In this document: one piece after another, positions 36,735 through 45,506 of the stretch
Numbering within the stretch: position 1 is the first letter of the stretch
How the letters are laid out: each line of letters starts with the position of its first letter
NCBI GenBank assembly: GCA_021776335.1
Contig: JAJFGB010000011.1
Coordinates: 248,001-312,000, forward strand
Direction of reading: 5' to 3'
Source: Hyphococcus sp.
GTDB taxonomy: Bacteria > Pseudomonadota > Alphaproteobacteria > Caulobacterales > Parvularculaceae
Length of the DNA: 64,000 bases
Program-made: the position numbers and the translations under genes
The notes under the pieces: model-generated
Told to the model about the DNA's origin: nothing
What the model saw: the letters and a program-made list of their open reading frames with translations, nothing else
The model's database searches: none

Positions 36735-38147
36735 TCAATCAAAAGCAAAGCTGAACGGCGTTGCCATGCGCCGATGCTCATCAATGATGATGCGTCGTTC
36801 AACCGGCGGGTGCGCGCGCGCGGCGCAGGCCGGACGCGGGCAAAGCCTGCAGGTAACGCCAACGGGGGTAGGCGTCGCAGCTTCAAGGTCGATATCGCGC
36901 CCATAAATAAGCTTGCCCGCATGCTTGATGTCACAGCCAAGCGCGACAGCGCGTTCGGCCTTCGGCGCCGCAAAACCGCCTTCTCCGCCATGGACAGTGC
37001 GTGCGATGGAAAAATAAGAATCGCCATCAGGCAGCTGAACGGTCTGCGTGATAATTCTGCGCGGCAGCCGAAAGGTTTCGTGAATATTCCACAAGGGGCA
37101 TGAGCCGCCATAGCGGGCAAAAGGAAACACGCCGCCGGAAAACCGTTTTGAAACATTGCCAGCGGCGTCAATCCGTAAGAAGAAAAACGGAATGCCTTCC
37201 TTGCCCGGTTGTTGCAGTGTGGTCAGGCGGTGGCAAACCTGCTCAAAGCTGGCGCCATAACGCCGCGCAAGGGCTTCGATGTCATAGTGTAGTTCCTGTA
37301 CGGATTGATGAAATATGCTGTACGGAAAAATAATGGCGCCGGCGGCATAGTTAGCGAGCGCCGCGCGTGCGAGGCGACGCCCGGCGTCTGATTCAAAGGC
37401 TGCGGTATTGACGGTCTCGTCGAGGAGTTTTCCCTGTTCAAACAGGACAAGCTGCAGCGCAGCTTGAAATGTCCGGCTGGCCTGGTCGAGTGCTTCTGAA
37501 ATGGCAATTTGTGCTCGGTGGCGATCATGGCGCCGGTAAGCGCCGACCATAATGTCGGCGGGCAGAACGCGCAAAGTGAGTGAATGTTTTTTCTTGAACC
37601 GGTCGGCGAGCGCATCAAACAGGTTGTGGTTATTGGCGCTTAGCGCTCGGGCGGTTTCTTCGCCGACCTCCTCCAGCGCTGGAAAATAATTGCGCGCCTC
37701 CGAGATATATTCGCGCGCTTCCTCAAGAGGGTCGGCTGGTCCGGATTGTCCTGTAGCGCGCGCCTCAATTACCGCCGCCTGGCTGCTGCGATGGGCTTGG
37801 TAAAGCGCCGCCACTGCATCGCCCATGGCGGGGTTTGAAGACAAGAGATCGCGCACATCGTCGCGGCCAACGGAAAGTTCCTGAAAGATGGGGTCGGCCA
37901 AGGCGGCTTCCAGCAGCGCCAATGTTTCGTCTTCGCCCGCGGAAAAAGCGCTGAGTTCGAGCTCATAAGTTTCAGCCAATCGCAATAAGAGATCAGCCGG
38001 CAGAGGCCGTTGATTGCGTTCGATCAGCGTCACATAGGACGGCGAAACATCAAGATCCGCTGCCATTTGCGCCTGGGTCAGGCCCAGCTCACGGCGAATG
38101 CGGCGAAGCCTGGGGCCGATATAAAGCCGCTTTGATTGACCCGCCAA
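36735..38147 (-). CDS. ScfR/RamB-type short-chain fatty acyl regulator
   Basis: A 470-residue transcription factor. The N-terminal Cro/XRE helix-turn-helix is at about residues 9-63 (RLRRIRRELGLTQAQMAADLDVSPSYVTLIERNQRPL). An ImmA/IrrE-type middle domain follows, and the C-terminal DUF2083 part carries the cysteines GGSCPLWNIHETFRLP and VTCRLCPRPACAARAH. This architecture is known for RamB and ScfR, which control glyoxylate and propionate genes in response to short acyl-CoA. It is divergent from aceA across a 229-bp region holding candidate operators, which strongly suggests it controls aceA and perhaps itself. Confidence 0.88.
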   Translation of the reverse strand: MAGQSKRLYIGPRLRRIRRELGLTQAQMAADLDVSPSYVTLIERNQRPLPADLLLRLAETYELELSAFSAGEDETLALLEAALADPIFQELSVGRDDVRDLLSSNPAMGDAVAALYQAHRSSQAAVIEARATGQSGPADPLEEAREYISEARNYFPALEEVGEETARALSANNHNLFDALADRFKKKHSLTLRVLPADIMVGAYRRHDRHRAQIAISEALDQASRTFQAALQLVLFEQGKLLDETVNTAAFESDAGRRLARAALANYAAGAIIFPYSIFHQSVQELHYDIEALARRYGASFEQVCHRLTTLQQPGKEGIPFFFLRIDAAGNVSKRFSGGVFPFARYGGSCPLWNIHETFRLPRRIITQTVQLPDGDSYFSIARTVHGGEGGFAAPKAERAVALGCDIKHAGKLIYGRDIDLEAATPTPVGVTCRLCPRPACAARAHPPVERRIIIDEHRRMATPFSFAFD

Positions 38148-38165
38148 ATTTCGGCCCTCCGGGTT

Positions 38166-38183
38166 ATTGCCATCACTGGCAAT
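38166..38183. promoter_or_regulatory. candidate operator in the scfR-like / aceA intergenic region
   Basis: A perfect 7-bp inverted repeat ATTGCCA-TCAC-TGGCAAT lies 18 bp upstream of the regulator's start codon. Its place and symmetry fit an autoregulatory binding site for the XRE-type regulator. Binding is inferred, not shown. Confidence 0.45.
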
Positions 38184-38234
38184 ATCATTTCGATTTCAAA
38201 ACAAGTATTTATAATTAACGCATTTGCATCTTAT

Positions 38235-38258
38235 ATTACAAAAATTACAATATTACAA
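38235..38258. promoter_or_regulatory. triple ATTACAA direct repeat upstream of aceA
   Basis: Three exact copies of ATTACAA begin at 38235, 38244 and 38252, a spacing close to one helical turn, in a very AT-rich stretch 120-140 bp upstream of aceA. The surrounding DNA is GC-rich, so this block stands out. It may be an activator-binding array or an UP element. Confidence 0.4.
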
Positions 38259-38376
38259 TTATGATGAAATGTTTTGCACGTGGTGACGAGATCGAGATTG
38301 TGCCGCGTCAAGCGGAGCGCCAAACATGCCTCAAGCTTTGTTTCTGGCTGCTTCGTTTTAATCCAGGGGATTTCCC

Positions 38377-39666
38377 ATGACGACTTTTGAAGATCTAGTT
38401 CCGACCGACTCATCCGGGCGCTTCGATATGATCGAGCGCAATTATTCGGCAGGCGACGTTGAGCGCCTGCGTGGTTCCGTACCCGTCGCCAATTCCCTGG
38501 CCGAACGCGGCGCTAACAAGCTCTGGGAGCTGTTGAAGTCAGAAGATTATGTGAACGCACTTGGCGCCTTGTCCGGAAATCAGGCGATCCAGATGGCGAA
38601 GGCGGGCCTCAAGGCGATTTATCTTTCGGGATGGCAGGTGGCGGGCGACGCCAATGTTTCCGGCCAGGTCTATCCTGACCAGTCTCTCTATCCGGCAAAT
38701 TCCGGCCCGGAGCTGGCGCGTAAAATCAACAACGCGCTCCGCCGCGCCGATCAGATCGAGTTCGCCGAGGGCAATGTGCAACGCGATTATTTTCTGCCGA
38801 TCGTTGCTGATGCGGAGGCAGGTTTTGGCGGGCCATTAAACTGCTACGAGATTATGAAGGCTTATATTGAGGCGGGCGCTGCCGGCGTTCACTTCGAAGA
38901 CCAGCTCGCGTCTGAAAAAAAATGCGGCCATCTAGGCGGAAAAGTCCTGATACCGACGAAAGCCCATGAACGAAACCTCAACGCAGCGCGGCTTGCCGCT
39001 GATGTTGCGGGCGTACCCACCGTGCTGGTCGCGCGCACTGATGCGGAATCGGCAAAACTAATTACGTCGGATATTGATGAACGCGATCATGAGTTCATCG
39101 ATTTTGATCAAGGCCGAACGCCTGAAGGTTTTTATCGTCTGAAAGATGGAATGGGCGTTGATCATTGTATTGCGCGCGGACTTAACTATGCAAAATCTGC
39201 TGACCTTCTGTGGTGGGAAACCTCGCATCCCAATCTTGATGATGCACGCCGTTTTGCTGAAGCAGTTCAGAAAGATTACCCCGGAAAGATGATGGCATAT
39301 AATTGTTCGCCATCATTCAACTGGGAGGCTAATCTCGACAAGGAAACAATAGCAAAATTCCAACGCGAACTTGGCGCCATGGGATATAAGTTTCAGTTCG
39401 TCACGCTTGCTGGATTTCATTCATTGAACTTTGGTATGTTTGAATTGGCGCGCGGCTATCGCGATCGCGGCATGGCCGCATATTCCGAATTGCAGCAAGC
39501 TGAATTTGCATCCGAAAAGCACGGCTATGAAGCAACGCGCCATCAGCGCGAAGTTGGGACCGGCTATTTCGACCTTGTCGCCAACACGCTTTCGGGCGGC
39601 CAGTCATCGACGACGGCCATGGGCGAATCGACGGAGTCGGCGCAGTTTAGATCAGCGGCTGAGTAA
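38377..39666 (+). CDS. aceA: isocitrate lyase
   Basis: A 429-residue glyoxylate-shunt enzyme that cleaves isocitrate to succinate and glyoxylate. The catalytic signature [14 protein letters not shown] is at about residue 186, with metal-site [34 protein letters not shown]. The length matches the short bacterial ICL class (E. coli 434). AGGGGA lies about 9 bases before the ATG. It is divergent from the scfR-like regulator; malate synthase is not in the window. A strong terminator follows the gene. Confidence 0.97.
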   Translation: MTTFEDLVPTDSSGRFDMIERNYSAGDVERLRGSVPVANSLAERGANKLWELLKSEDYVNALGALSGNQAIQMAKAGLKAIYLSGWQVAGDANVSGQVYPDQSLYPANSGPELARKINNALRRADQIEFAEGNVQRDYFLPIVADAEAGFGGPLNCYEIMKAYIEAGAAGVHFEDQLASEKKCGHLGGKVLIPTKAHERNLNAARLAADVAGVPTVLVARTDAESAKLITSDIDERDHEFIDFDQGRTPEGFYRLKDGMGVDHCIARGLNYAKSADLLWWETSHPNLDDARRFAEAVQKDYPGKMMAYNCSPSFNWEANLDKETIAKFQRELGAMGYKFQFVTLAGFHSLNFGMFELARGYRDRGMAAYSELQQAEFASEKHGYEATRHQREVGTGYFDLVANTLSGGQSSTTAMGESTESAQFRSAAE

Positions 39667-39738
39667 GCCGTTGATCGGGCAACGACCTGCATAATACTTC
39701 GGCTGACGTTTTTTTTCAGGGAGGAGACGTCACGAAGC

Positions 39739-39780
39739 ATGCCGCCGCGGTTCGGGATAGCGCCGCGGCGGCATTTTTTA
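39739..39780. terminator. terminator after aceA, shared with glpQ
   Basis: A 12-bp perfect stem (ATGCCGCCGCGG / CCGCGGCGGCAT) with a 12-base loop is followed by TTTTTTA. It ends the aceA transcript and lies at the convergent glpQ stop (39778). Confidence 0.88.
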
Positions 39781-40761
39781 TCGCGCCAGTTCGTTGCGAA
39801 CCGCAATTGCAGTGTCTGGAAAATCCGTAAAAACGCCGTCGACGCCAGCTGCAAAAAAGAACTCATATTCATGAGCAGAAGATAGTGGGTTGTCGGGATT
39901 GGTCAGTTTCGTATCATCGGGAAAAGGGTGGTGTTGCGCTAGAAAATCTTTCAGCAATTCATTCGGGCTGTCGTTTCGAAAAGTCCAGGGATGCACAAAC
40001 AACCCATGCTGATGTGCTTTTTCCACAAAGCGAGAATGATCTTCCCATTTTGAAAATACAATTGATTTCTCAGGGCCGATGCCATCGGCATATGCGGCAA
40101 TTTCTCGAAGTGTCCTGTCTCTAAGCAATTCAGCTTGTTCCTGATTCGTATGGAGCAGCACAAGCTTTGCGGTTGTTTTTCCTTTTAGGCGTCTCAGGAC
40201 GTATGGTTCGAAAGATTGAATGAGGACCGGGCCACCGTCAAAACCTTCAAACGCAACAAGCAGAGGCGTTTCGAAATCAAGGTTGATGCTCTCAAAATAG
40301 TTAGGGTGTTTCGTTTCCGAATAAACGCCAACATTGCGATCCATATCGCTGGACCTCGCTTGAAGCAGCGCCAGCACTTCATCTAAAGTTGGAATCTCAA
40401 ATCGATCGTCGAACTCTTTGGGTCGGTTGTGGTTTGGCTGGCGTGCGCGGAGCGATTTGAGTTCAGTGAGCGTGAAATCTTCAACCCACCAATCGTTTCT
40501 GTTATCGCCTTCTGGATCAGGGTTTGCGCGGCGGCGATGTGTAAAACTTGGTTCATCAGCGACATTCGTTGTCGTTGACAAATAGCGGTCATGACGCGCC
40601 ACCAAGACACCATCCTTGGTAAACACGAGATCAAGCTCGATAATGTCTGCGCCTTGATCGATGGCGAGGCTATAGGCTTCAAGCGTGTGTTCGGGCAAAT
40701 ACCCACTGGCGCCGCGATGGGCGATGATGAGGGGCGGTGCGCTGTCAAGGGTTTTCCACAT
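39778..40761 (-). CDS. glpQ: glycerophosphodiester phosphodiesterase
   Basis: A 327-residue TIM-barrel enzyme that splits glycerophosphodiesters to glycerol-3-phosphate and an alcohol. The catalytic motif IIAHRGASGYLPEHTLEAY is at residue 15 and the metal site IIELDLVFTKDGVLVARHD at residue 41. The long insert and the FTDFPDTA end fit the GlpQ rather than UgpQ branch. The start at ATG 40761 has AAGGG about 8 bases upstream; the frame is open to 40830 but the extra part is not a signal peptide, so export is unclear. It could feed phosphate recovery from phospholipids. Confidence 0.92.
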   Translation of the reverse strand: MWKTLDSAPPLIIAHRGASGYLPEHTLEAYSLAIDQGADIIELDLVFTKDGVLVARHDRYLSTTTNVADEPSFTHRRRANPDPEGDNRNDWWVEDFTLTELKSLRARQPNHNRPKEFDDRFEIPTLDEVLALLQARSSDMDRNVGVYSETKHPNYFESINLDFETPLLVAFEGFDGGPVLIQSFEPYVLRRLKGKTTAKLVLLHTNQEQAELLRDRTLREIAAYADGIGPEKSIVFSKWEDHSRFVEKAHQHGLFVHPWTFRNDSPNELLKDFLAQHHPFPDDTKLTNPDNPLSSAHEYEFFFAAGVDGVFTDFPDTAIAVRNELAR

Positions 40762-40872
40762 AATAGCCCTTAGTGCCGACGAGCGTGTTGAAGCGCAACC
40801 GGTCGTCAAGGCAAACGGCACATTTCCCATGAATTTCCGATGATTGCTTTAGCGAGAAGCCATTTTGTACGC

Positions 40873-40907
40873 CGCCGACGGCGTTGTTGGCCGTCAGGCT
40901 GTTGGCG
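40873..40907. repeat. 35-bp dispersed repeat, copy 1
   Basis: A segment between the S9 peptidase and glpQ genes matches 43173-43207 at 31 of 35 positions without gaps, including 17 identical bases at 40891-40907. See the copy at 43173. Confidence 0.6.
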
Positions 40908-40925
40908 CCGGTCTCTCAAAATAAA

Positions 40926-42983
40926 CTATTCAACTGCTCCGCCTAGATGTTCGCCTAGAAAGCGCTCTATTCGGCGCATGCTCTGCACAGTCGATCCAAG
41001 CCTTGAAAAACTATGGCCGTCAACAACATCGAACCATTCATACTCGAAATCTTCCGCATCTAACGCATCGGCAAGTTTCTTCGCCTGGGCATAGGGTACA
41101 ATGTTATCCAGGCGGCCATGAATGATCAGCAGCGGTATGGAAATTTCCTTCGCATGTCGCGCTGGAGAGCGAGCTGCAAGAATATCCTTGTCAGCGCGCG
41201 GGTCGCCGATCAGTTTTTTGGCGAATGCAAACTCGTCCCGGCCTGTGTCGCGCGCGTATTCAATGATATCCGGCAAATCCGTCACGCCGGCAATTGATAT
41301 GGCGCAGTCGAATAGATCTGAGGCGGTCATGGCTGCATATAACGCCACATATCCGCCATAGCTCGTACCCATAATACATGTTTTGTTGCTACCAATGAGG
41401 CCTTGATCGCGGACATAAGTTAATCCGTCGATCACATCTGTTTGCATTAAGCCGCCCCATTCGTGGTCACCGGCTGTTTCAAACTGTCGTCCATAACCAG
41501 ACGACCCGCGAAAGTTTGGCTGCAGAACTCGGTAGCCGCGGCTCGCCAAAAATTGAGTGGTGGGGTTGAAATCATATGCGTCTCGCGCTGCCGGTCCACC
41601 GTGGGGACATACAATCAGCGGCGCCGGTGCGTCAGGCGCAACGCCGACCGGATGCGTGATATAGGCACGAATAGGTTGCCCGTCACGAGCCTGGTAGGTG
41701 GCAATGTCAACGCGCGCCAAATTATCTTCGCCAAGTTTAGGACGTGTATCAAACAGCGGCTCGATATGCCGTGCGGCGCGATCGTAAAAATAGATATCGC
41801 CCGGGATTGTCGGACTGCTGACTTCAAACAATAATCGCGAGAGTTTGCGGTCTGCAGCAATCAGTCGGACATTTGCGTCATCACTAAAGAAGGCATTTAC
41901 ACCGTCCACATGCTGCTGCAATTTCGTGTCTTCAAGCACCAATCGATAACGGTCCTCGATCAACCACGCACCTATATATTCGCCGGAGCTCGGGTCTTTC
42001 AAACCGCCGCCGAAATCATATTGGTTGTCGCTCAGCGTCGTCTGAGCGATTTCACCTGAGCGAAGGTCAAATGTTGCAATGGCGGCTCTCGGCTGATCTG
42101 GCGGTGATGTAAGAACATACATTTCATGTTCGTTGCCGCCACGCGCGATCGGCCAAAATTGTGGCGCTTCTCCTTTTTCATTGAGGCGGGTCGTAATAAT
42201 TTTCTGCCAACGGCCTCCGTTTTTTCGAGAAAAAACATGCATGAGGGTTCCGTTCAAATTCTTATCCAAACGAAACGCCGCACGGGATTGGCTGTCGGTG
42301 ACCCAACCAAACGTTCTCGGTGTTCCAGCCTCAACACGTTCTGCATCACCTGATACGATATTGACCCGCCAAAGATCGAGGTCTCTTTGTCGGTAGGCGG
42401 ACATGAGCACATGGTCGGGGTCGTTCGGAAGCGGATCTGCAATATTTGAGAGAAAAAGGTTCTGCCGCAACACTGCGCGATCATTCGCAAATAGTGTGAC
42501 TGCGTCGCCGCCACCGCTGCCGCGAACCATTGATATCGTTCGTGAGGCGGGCAATTCAAACGTCAAATTTCGGCCAAAGTTCAGATCATAACTCACTGAA
42601 ATCGATGCGAGGATGCGATCATCGCTGGCCCAATGCAGCCAATAGACGGACTGATTTGGAACATTGATGTTTTCTACATAGTTTCCCTCATCTAAATCAT
42701 AGATCAGAATTTGATCACCGCGCGTCTTCGCGATGAACGAAACTGTCGACCGGCTCCGGCGCTTTTTTTCCGGTTCGTCGAACTCAGGATACTCAACTTC
42801 TTCAAAAGGAAGATCCCGGACGAGAGCAAGGAACCGTCCTGACGGGGATATGCTGAAGAGCCGGTGTTGAGGATTTTTGAAATAGACAGCGGGCGACAAC
42901 AGCTCGCTTGCCGAAGCGGCGGTTACTGTCAGACAGAAAAACCCGACCAGCACTGCAAATAGAGTTTTCACCCTCGCCCCCAT
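40926..42983 (-). CDS. secreted S9 family prolyl oligopeptidase-like peptidase
   Basis: A 685-residue serine peptidase with a signal peptide (VKTLFAVLVGFFCLTVTAASA). An N-terminal beta-propeller-like region (about 35-420) is followed by an alpha/beta hydrolase domain with the catalytic Ser in IMGTSYGGYVALYA, Asp in IIHGRLDNIVPYAQ and His in VVDGHSFSRLG. HGGPAARDAYDFN is the oxyanion region. The start is not certain: ATG 42983 is used, but GTG 42995 and GTG 42971 are possible because none has a clear ribosome site. It probably degrades peptides in the periplasm. Confidence 0.88.
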   Translation of the reverse strand: MGARVKTLFAVLVGFFCLTVTAASASELLSPAVYFKNPQHRLFSISPSGRFLALVRDLPFEEVEYPEFDEPEKKRRSRSTVSFIAKTRGDQILIYDLDEGNYVENINVPNQSVYWLHWASDDRILASISVSYDLNFGRNLTFELPASRTISMVRGSGGGDAVTLFANDRAVLRQNLFLSNIADPLPNDPDHVLMSAYRQRDLDLWRVNIVSGDAERVEAGTPRTFGWVTDSQSRAAFRLDKNLNGTLMHVFSRKNGGRWQKIITTRLNEKGEAPQFWPIARGGNEHEMYVLTSPPDQPRAAIATFDLRSGEIAQTTLSDNQYDFGGGLKDPSSGEYIGAWLIEDRYRLVLEDTKLQQHVDGVNAFFSDDANVRLIAADRKLSRLLFEVSSPTIPGDIYFYDRAARHIEPLFDTRPKLGEDNLARVDIATYQARDGQPIRAYITHPVGVAPDAPAPLIVCPHGGPAARDAYDFNPTTQFLASRGYRVLQPNFRGSSGYGRQFETAGDHEWGGLMQTDVIDGLTYVRDQGLIGSNKTCIMGTSYGGYVALYAAMTASDLFDCAISIAGVTDLPDIIEYARDTGRDEFAFAKKLIGDPRADKDILAARSPARHAKEISIPLLIIHGRLDNIVPYAQAKKLADALDAEDFEYEWFDVVDGHSFSRLGSTVQSMRRIERFLGEHLGGAVE

Positions 42984-43112
42984 TTTCTTTTGCACAGGAG
43001 AATGAAATGTCGCTGGTCATTGTACAAACATGGAGTGCTAAAAGTAAATTACTCAATTCTTCACACTAAAAATTTCGTACTCTGCTGGTGCGGTTGGCCC
43101 AAAGAGCGCCAT

Positions 43113-43158
43113 GGCGCCTAACATTCGGAAAGGCGCTGTCGGTTCGGGGTTAGGCGCC
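43113..43158. repeat. inverted repeat downstream of the small lipoprotein gene
   Basis: A perfect 10-bp inverted repeat (GGCGCCTAAC / GTTAGGCGCC) with a 26-base spacer lies just past the 43169 stop and continues into a 12-bp palindrome GCCCAATTGGGC at 43156-43167. It lacks a T-run typical of a terminator, so it may be part of a repeat element together with 43173-43207. Confidence 0.5.
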
Positions 43159-43168
43159 CAATTGGGCC

Positions 43169-43831
43169 TTATCGCCGCCGGCGTTGCCGTCCGTCAGGCT
43201 GTTGGCGTCGTTGAAAGCCTGCCCCGCCATTTTGACGCCTCGGGGGCGTGAACGCTGCCATTTTTACTGGTGTGAAACTATCGGCAAAAGCCTGTGCGGC
43301 GATCAGTGTTTCTGATTTGAGCGCGGCCTTCAGATGATCCATCATCAGCGTCGGCGCCGGTTTCATACTATAGAGGCTGCGATCGCTGTTTTGCTCATAG
43401 ACAAGCGCCCATTTAAGCGCGTCAGCGGGAGCAGGGATAAGCGCTTCGGTTCCTGCTGCGGGGGCGCCGCTCAATGCTGTGGCCAATTTCAATTGCGCGC
43501 GGGCGTTGCCAGCCCAGGCGGCGCGAGTCAGCCAGAATTCGGCCTCTCTGGAAAATAAGAGCGCTTCGACTTCATTCGCGCCTTCAACGCTTAAAAGGCA
43601 TGCTCCAAGCTCGAATTGCGCAAAATCATACCCCTCACCGAAGCTGGCGATTACGCGATAAGCCGGGATGGCCGCCTTGCACCCTCTTTTCGCTTGCACG
43701 TCACGCGCATGAGCGAGGAGGAGCTGTGGTTGATTGACGGAGCCTGCGCGCTCTCCCGGCGCCTGCTGTTTTCCCGGGGAGGCGCAGGCGGTGGTGATGA
43801 TGGCGAGAGACAAAGCAATGATTTTGTGCAT
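43169..43831 (-). CDS. small lipoprotein, Sel1/TPR-like helical
   Basis: A 220-residue predicted lipoprotein (KIIALSLAIITTACASP, lipobox T-A-C). The middle has Sel1-like helix pairs: FAQFELGACLLS, EAEFWLTRAAWAGNARAQLKLATALSG, ADALKWALVYEQN. The last 15 residues (QRRQQPDGRQRRRR) are unlike the rest and lie inside a dispersed repeat. If one C were missing from the CCCCC run read on the minus strand (43242-43246), the frame would instead end in QAFNDANSLTDGNAGGDKAQ at a stop at 43150. So a frameshift or repeat insertion at the 3' end is possible. Function unknown. Confidence 0.6.
   Translation of the reverse strand: MHKIIALSLAIITTACASPGKQQAPGERAGSVNQPQLLLAHARDVQAKRGCKAAIPAYRVIASFGEGYDFAQFELGACLLSVEGANEVEALLFSREAEFWLTRAAWAGNARAQLKLATALSGAPAAGTEALIPAPADALKWALVYEQNSDRSLYSMKPAPTLMMDHLKAALKSETLIAAQAFADSFTPVKMAAFTPPRRQNGGAGFQRRQQPDGRQRRRR
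43173..43207. repeat. 35-bp dispersed repeat, copy 2
   Basis: The second copy of the repeat at 40873-40907 (31 of 35 identical). It overlaps the 3' end of the 43169-43831 gene and sits beside two palindromes. Two copies 2.3 kb apart suggest a small repeat element; genome-wide copy number is not known from this window. Confidence 0.6.
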
Positions 43832-43991
43832 TTGAGAATTCTTCCCTTTGGACGCGGCGGCGCGGAACTCGTGTTAATTAAACGGTGGTGACGGGAAACT
43901 CCGTCGATAAAATTTTTATTTGTTTTTGCGCCGGAATATTCGTCCCCGCTCGTTTTATAGGCAGTGGCGAAAAAAGCGCGGAACGAGCCGG

Positions 43992-44018
43992 ATGCGCGTC
44001 CTAGTAGTCACCGACTAA
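43992..44018 (+). CDS. possible leader peptide (8 residues)
   Basis: ATG CGC GTC CTA GTA GTC ACC GAC TAA would encode MRVLVVTD. It contains two codons that tend to be rare in GC-rich genomes (CTA and GTA) within a branched-chain run. It fits a leader-peptide role upstream of alternative hairpins, but a chance frame this short cannot be ruled out. Confidence 0.2.
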   Translation: MRVLVVTD

Positions 44019-44070
44019 TCTACTGACGTTGCGTCGCGCGCACTCCCATTCCCGGCGCGGCGTTTCCTGT

Positions 44071-44101
44071 CCCGGCGCGTGCCCGCGCGCCGGGATTTTT
44101 T
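44071..44101 (+). terminator. strong intrinsic terminator
   Basis: A 9-bp GC stem CCCGGCGCG / CGCGCCGGG with a 6-base loop followed by ATTTTTT. No T-run exists on the other strand. It ends about 107 bp before the 44208 start codon. Confidence 0.85.
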
Positions 44102-44207
44102 ATAGGCAAGTCCAAAATCCCCTTCTGAATCGGGGGGTTGTGAGGGCGCTGGCCGACTTGCCGCGGCGCCGTCGCTCGATTACCATGGGTTCGCCAGGGG
44201 AGGGGTT

Positions 44208-45506
44208 ATGGGAAAAATTTCTTTAATAAAGCGATCGGCTGCTGCGATAGGCGCGTGCGCCGCTTTGGGTGTTGCGGCGCTTGCGCAAACGTCGCCGCAA
44301 CCGGCGCTGCAGGCGCGCGTTCTTGATTTGTCGAATTTGCGATTGTCGCAAACCAGTGAAGTGGCGCCATCGAACACAATAGATTTTGAAAACGCGCAGG
44401 GTTCCGCCGCTGGCGCGGGCATTGCGCTGACCACGCAATACGAAAGCTCCCATGGCGTTTCTTTCGGACGTGGCGCTGCTGTCCATTTCTGCGCACGCGT
44501 CACCGATGACGTGAACGCTTCGCTCTGTCCTTACCCGACGGCGGCAAGCGGAAGCCGCGCCGCCGCCCACGATGTTCGTGCAGGCGGATCAGCGATGACG
44601 CTCAATTTTTCAAGGCCGGTCGATGCGGTGTCTATGCGGATCAATCCGACCGGCGGTATCCTCGATGAGATATTTATTGTTGATGTCAGTGGTTTTGACG
44701 CTAGCGGCAAACAGGTTGCGGCGGATAATAGTCGTTTCGCCTGGCGTCAGGACGCCTTCACCTGGCCAACCGTCATTTCGTTGGAAACAGAAGCTGCAAG
44801 TTTTGCGCGCGTTACCATTCAGATGCGGCGTATCTCGCAAAATAACCAGGCCGTTCGTTTCCTCATTGACGATTTGACCCTCGCCTATGGACCTGAAACC
44901 ACGGAGGCACCGGTTTTGGCGGCGCTTAACGCCGAACGCCGCTCACCATCCATTGCTGGCGCTGAAGTTGTGCAATCAGATGATGACGCCGATATGGGCG
45001 ATGCGTTGCGCCTCTATCCGGCCGCGACGCGCATTCGTACGGCGATAGACTGGGACGCAGTGGAAGCAACGCTTGGTCAGCAAAAAGATTTGAGCCTTAG
45101 CGCGACGTCACATAATAGCACCCGTTTTGTTGATCGTGCAGCACTGCCGCTGTTGCTGCCGTCGCGCGCGGATAATGAGTCGCTGTCGATTGTCGGCAGA
45201 GGTGATTCTTATCATGCGGATTTTACGATCGACGGGCGAGCCTACAGCCTTTACGGCACGCGGGTCCTGACCATCGTCAATCCCGCCGCTGGGGCGCCGT
45301 CGCCGAGCGGCAATGTCAGCGCTATTGAGACTGACTATGCGCTGATTGCCAGCTTTTCGCTTTACGGCGCTTCCTATACGCTGACGCGTTATTGCCGCAA
45401 CGACAGCGCGGATGAGGATCCTTCCTGCCATGACCGCGATGCGATTGGAAATATCGCAAGAGAAATGGTGGTCGCTGTCGGTGAAGCCGGGAGGGCCCGG
45501 CCATGA
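44208..45506 (+). CDS. secreted protein, unknown function
   Basis: A 432-residue exported protein with a signal peptide (SLIKRSAAAIGACAALGVAALAQ). The first half (residues about 55-220) looks like a beta-sandwich: IDFENAQGSAAGAG, VSFGRGAAVHFCARV, MTLNFSRPVDAVSMRINPTGG, FARVTIQMRR, FLIDDLTLAYG, a pattern seen in PEP-CTERM-type or carbohydrate-binding-like domains. The second half has a pair of cysteines (RYCRNDSADEDPSCHD). I do not recognise the family. The stop overlaps the start of the M23 peptidase by 4 bp (ATGA), so the two are translated together and probably act together in the envelope. GGGGAGGGG precedes the ATG. Confidence 0.75.
   Translation: MGKISLIKRSAAAIGACAALGVAALAQTSPQPALQARVLDLSNLRLSQTSEVAPSNTIDFENAQGSAAGAGIALTTQYESSHGVSFGRGAAVHFCARVTDDVNASLCPYPTAASGSRAAAHDVRAGGSAMTLNFSRPVDAVSMRINPTGGILDEIFIVDVSGFDASGKQVAADNSRFAWRQDAFTWPTVISLETEAASFARVTIQMRRISQNNQAVRFLIDDLTLAYGPETTEAPVLAALNAERRSPSIAGAEVVQSDDDADMGDALRLYPAATRIRTAIDWDAVEATLGQQKDLSLSATSHNSTRFVDRAALPLLLPSRADNESLSIVGRGDSYHADFTIDGRAYSLYGTRVLTIVNPAAGAPSPSGNVSAIETDYALIASFSLYGASYTLTRYCRNDSADEDPSCHDRDAIGNIAREMVVAVGEAGRARP

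Larger units (their letters stand above)
43960..44101 (+). ncRNA. candidate sRNA or transcription attenuator
   Basis: A gene-free stretch ends in a strong plus-strand terminator, although no plus-strand gene lies upstream, so some transcript must start here. It holds a 9-codon open frame with a Val-Leu-Val-Val run, small competing hairpins (TAGTC/GACTA and AGTAG/CTACT around 44000-44025), and two identical CCCGGCGCG segments (44051 and 44071), each able to pair with CGCGCCGGG at 44086. This is the geometry of an attenuator, but the next gene downstream is not an amino-acid biosynthesis gene. The 5' end is a guess. Confidence 0.4.
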
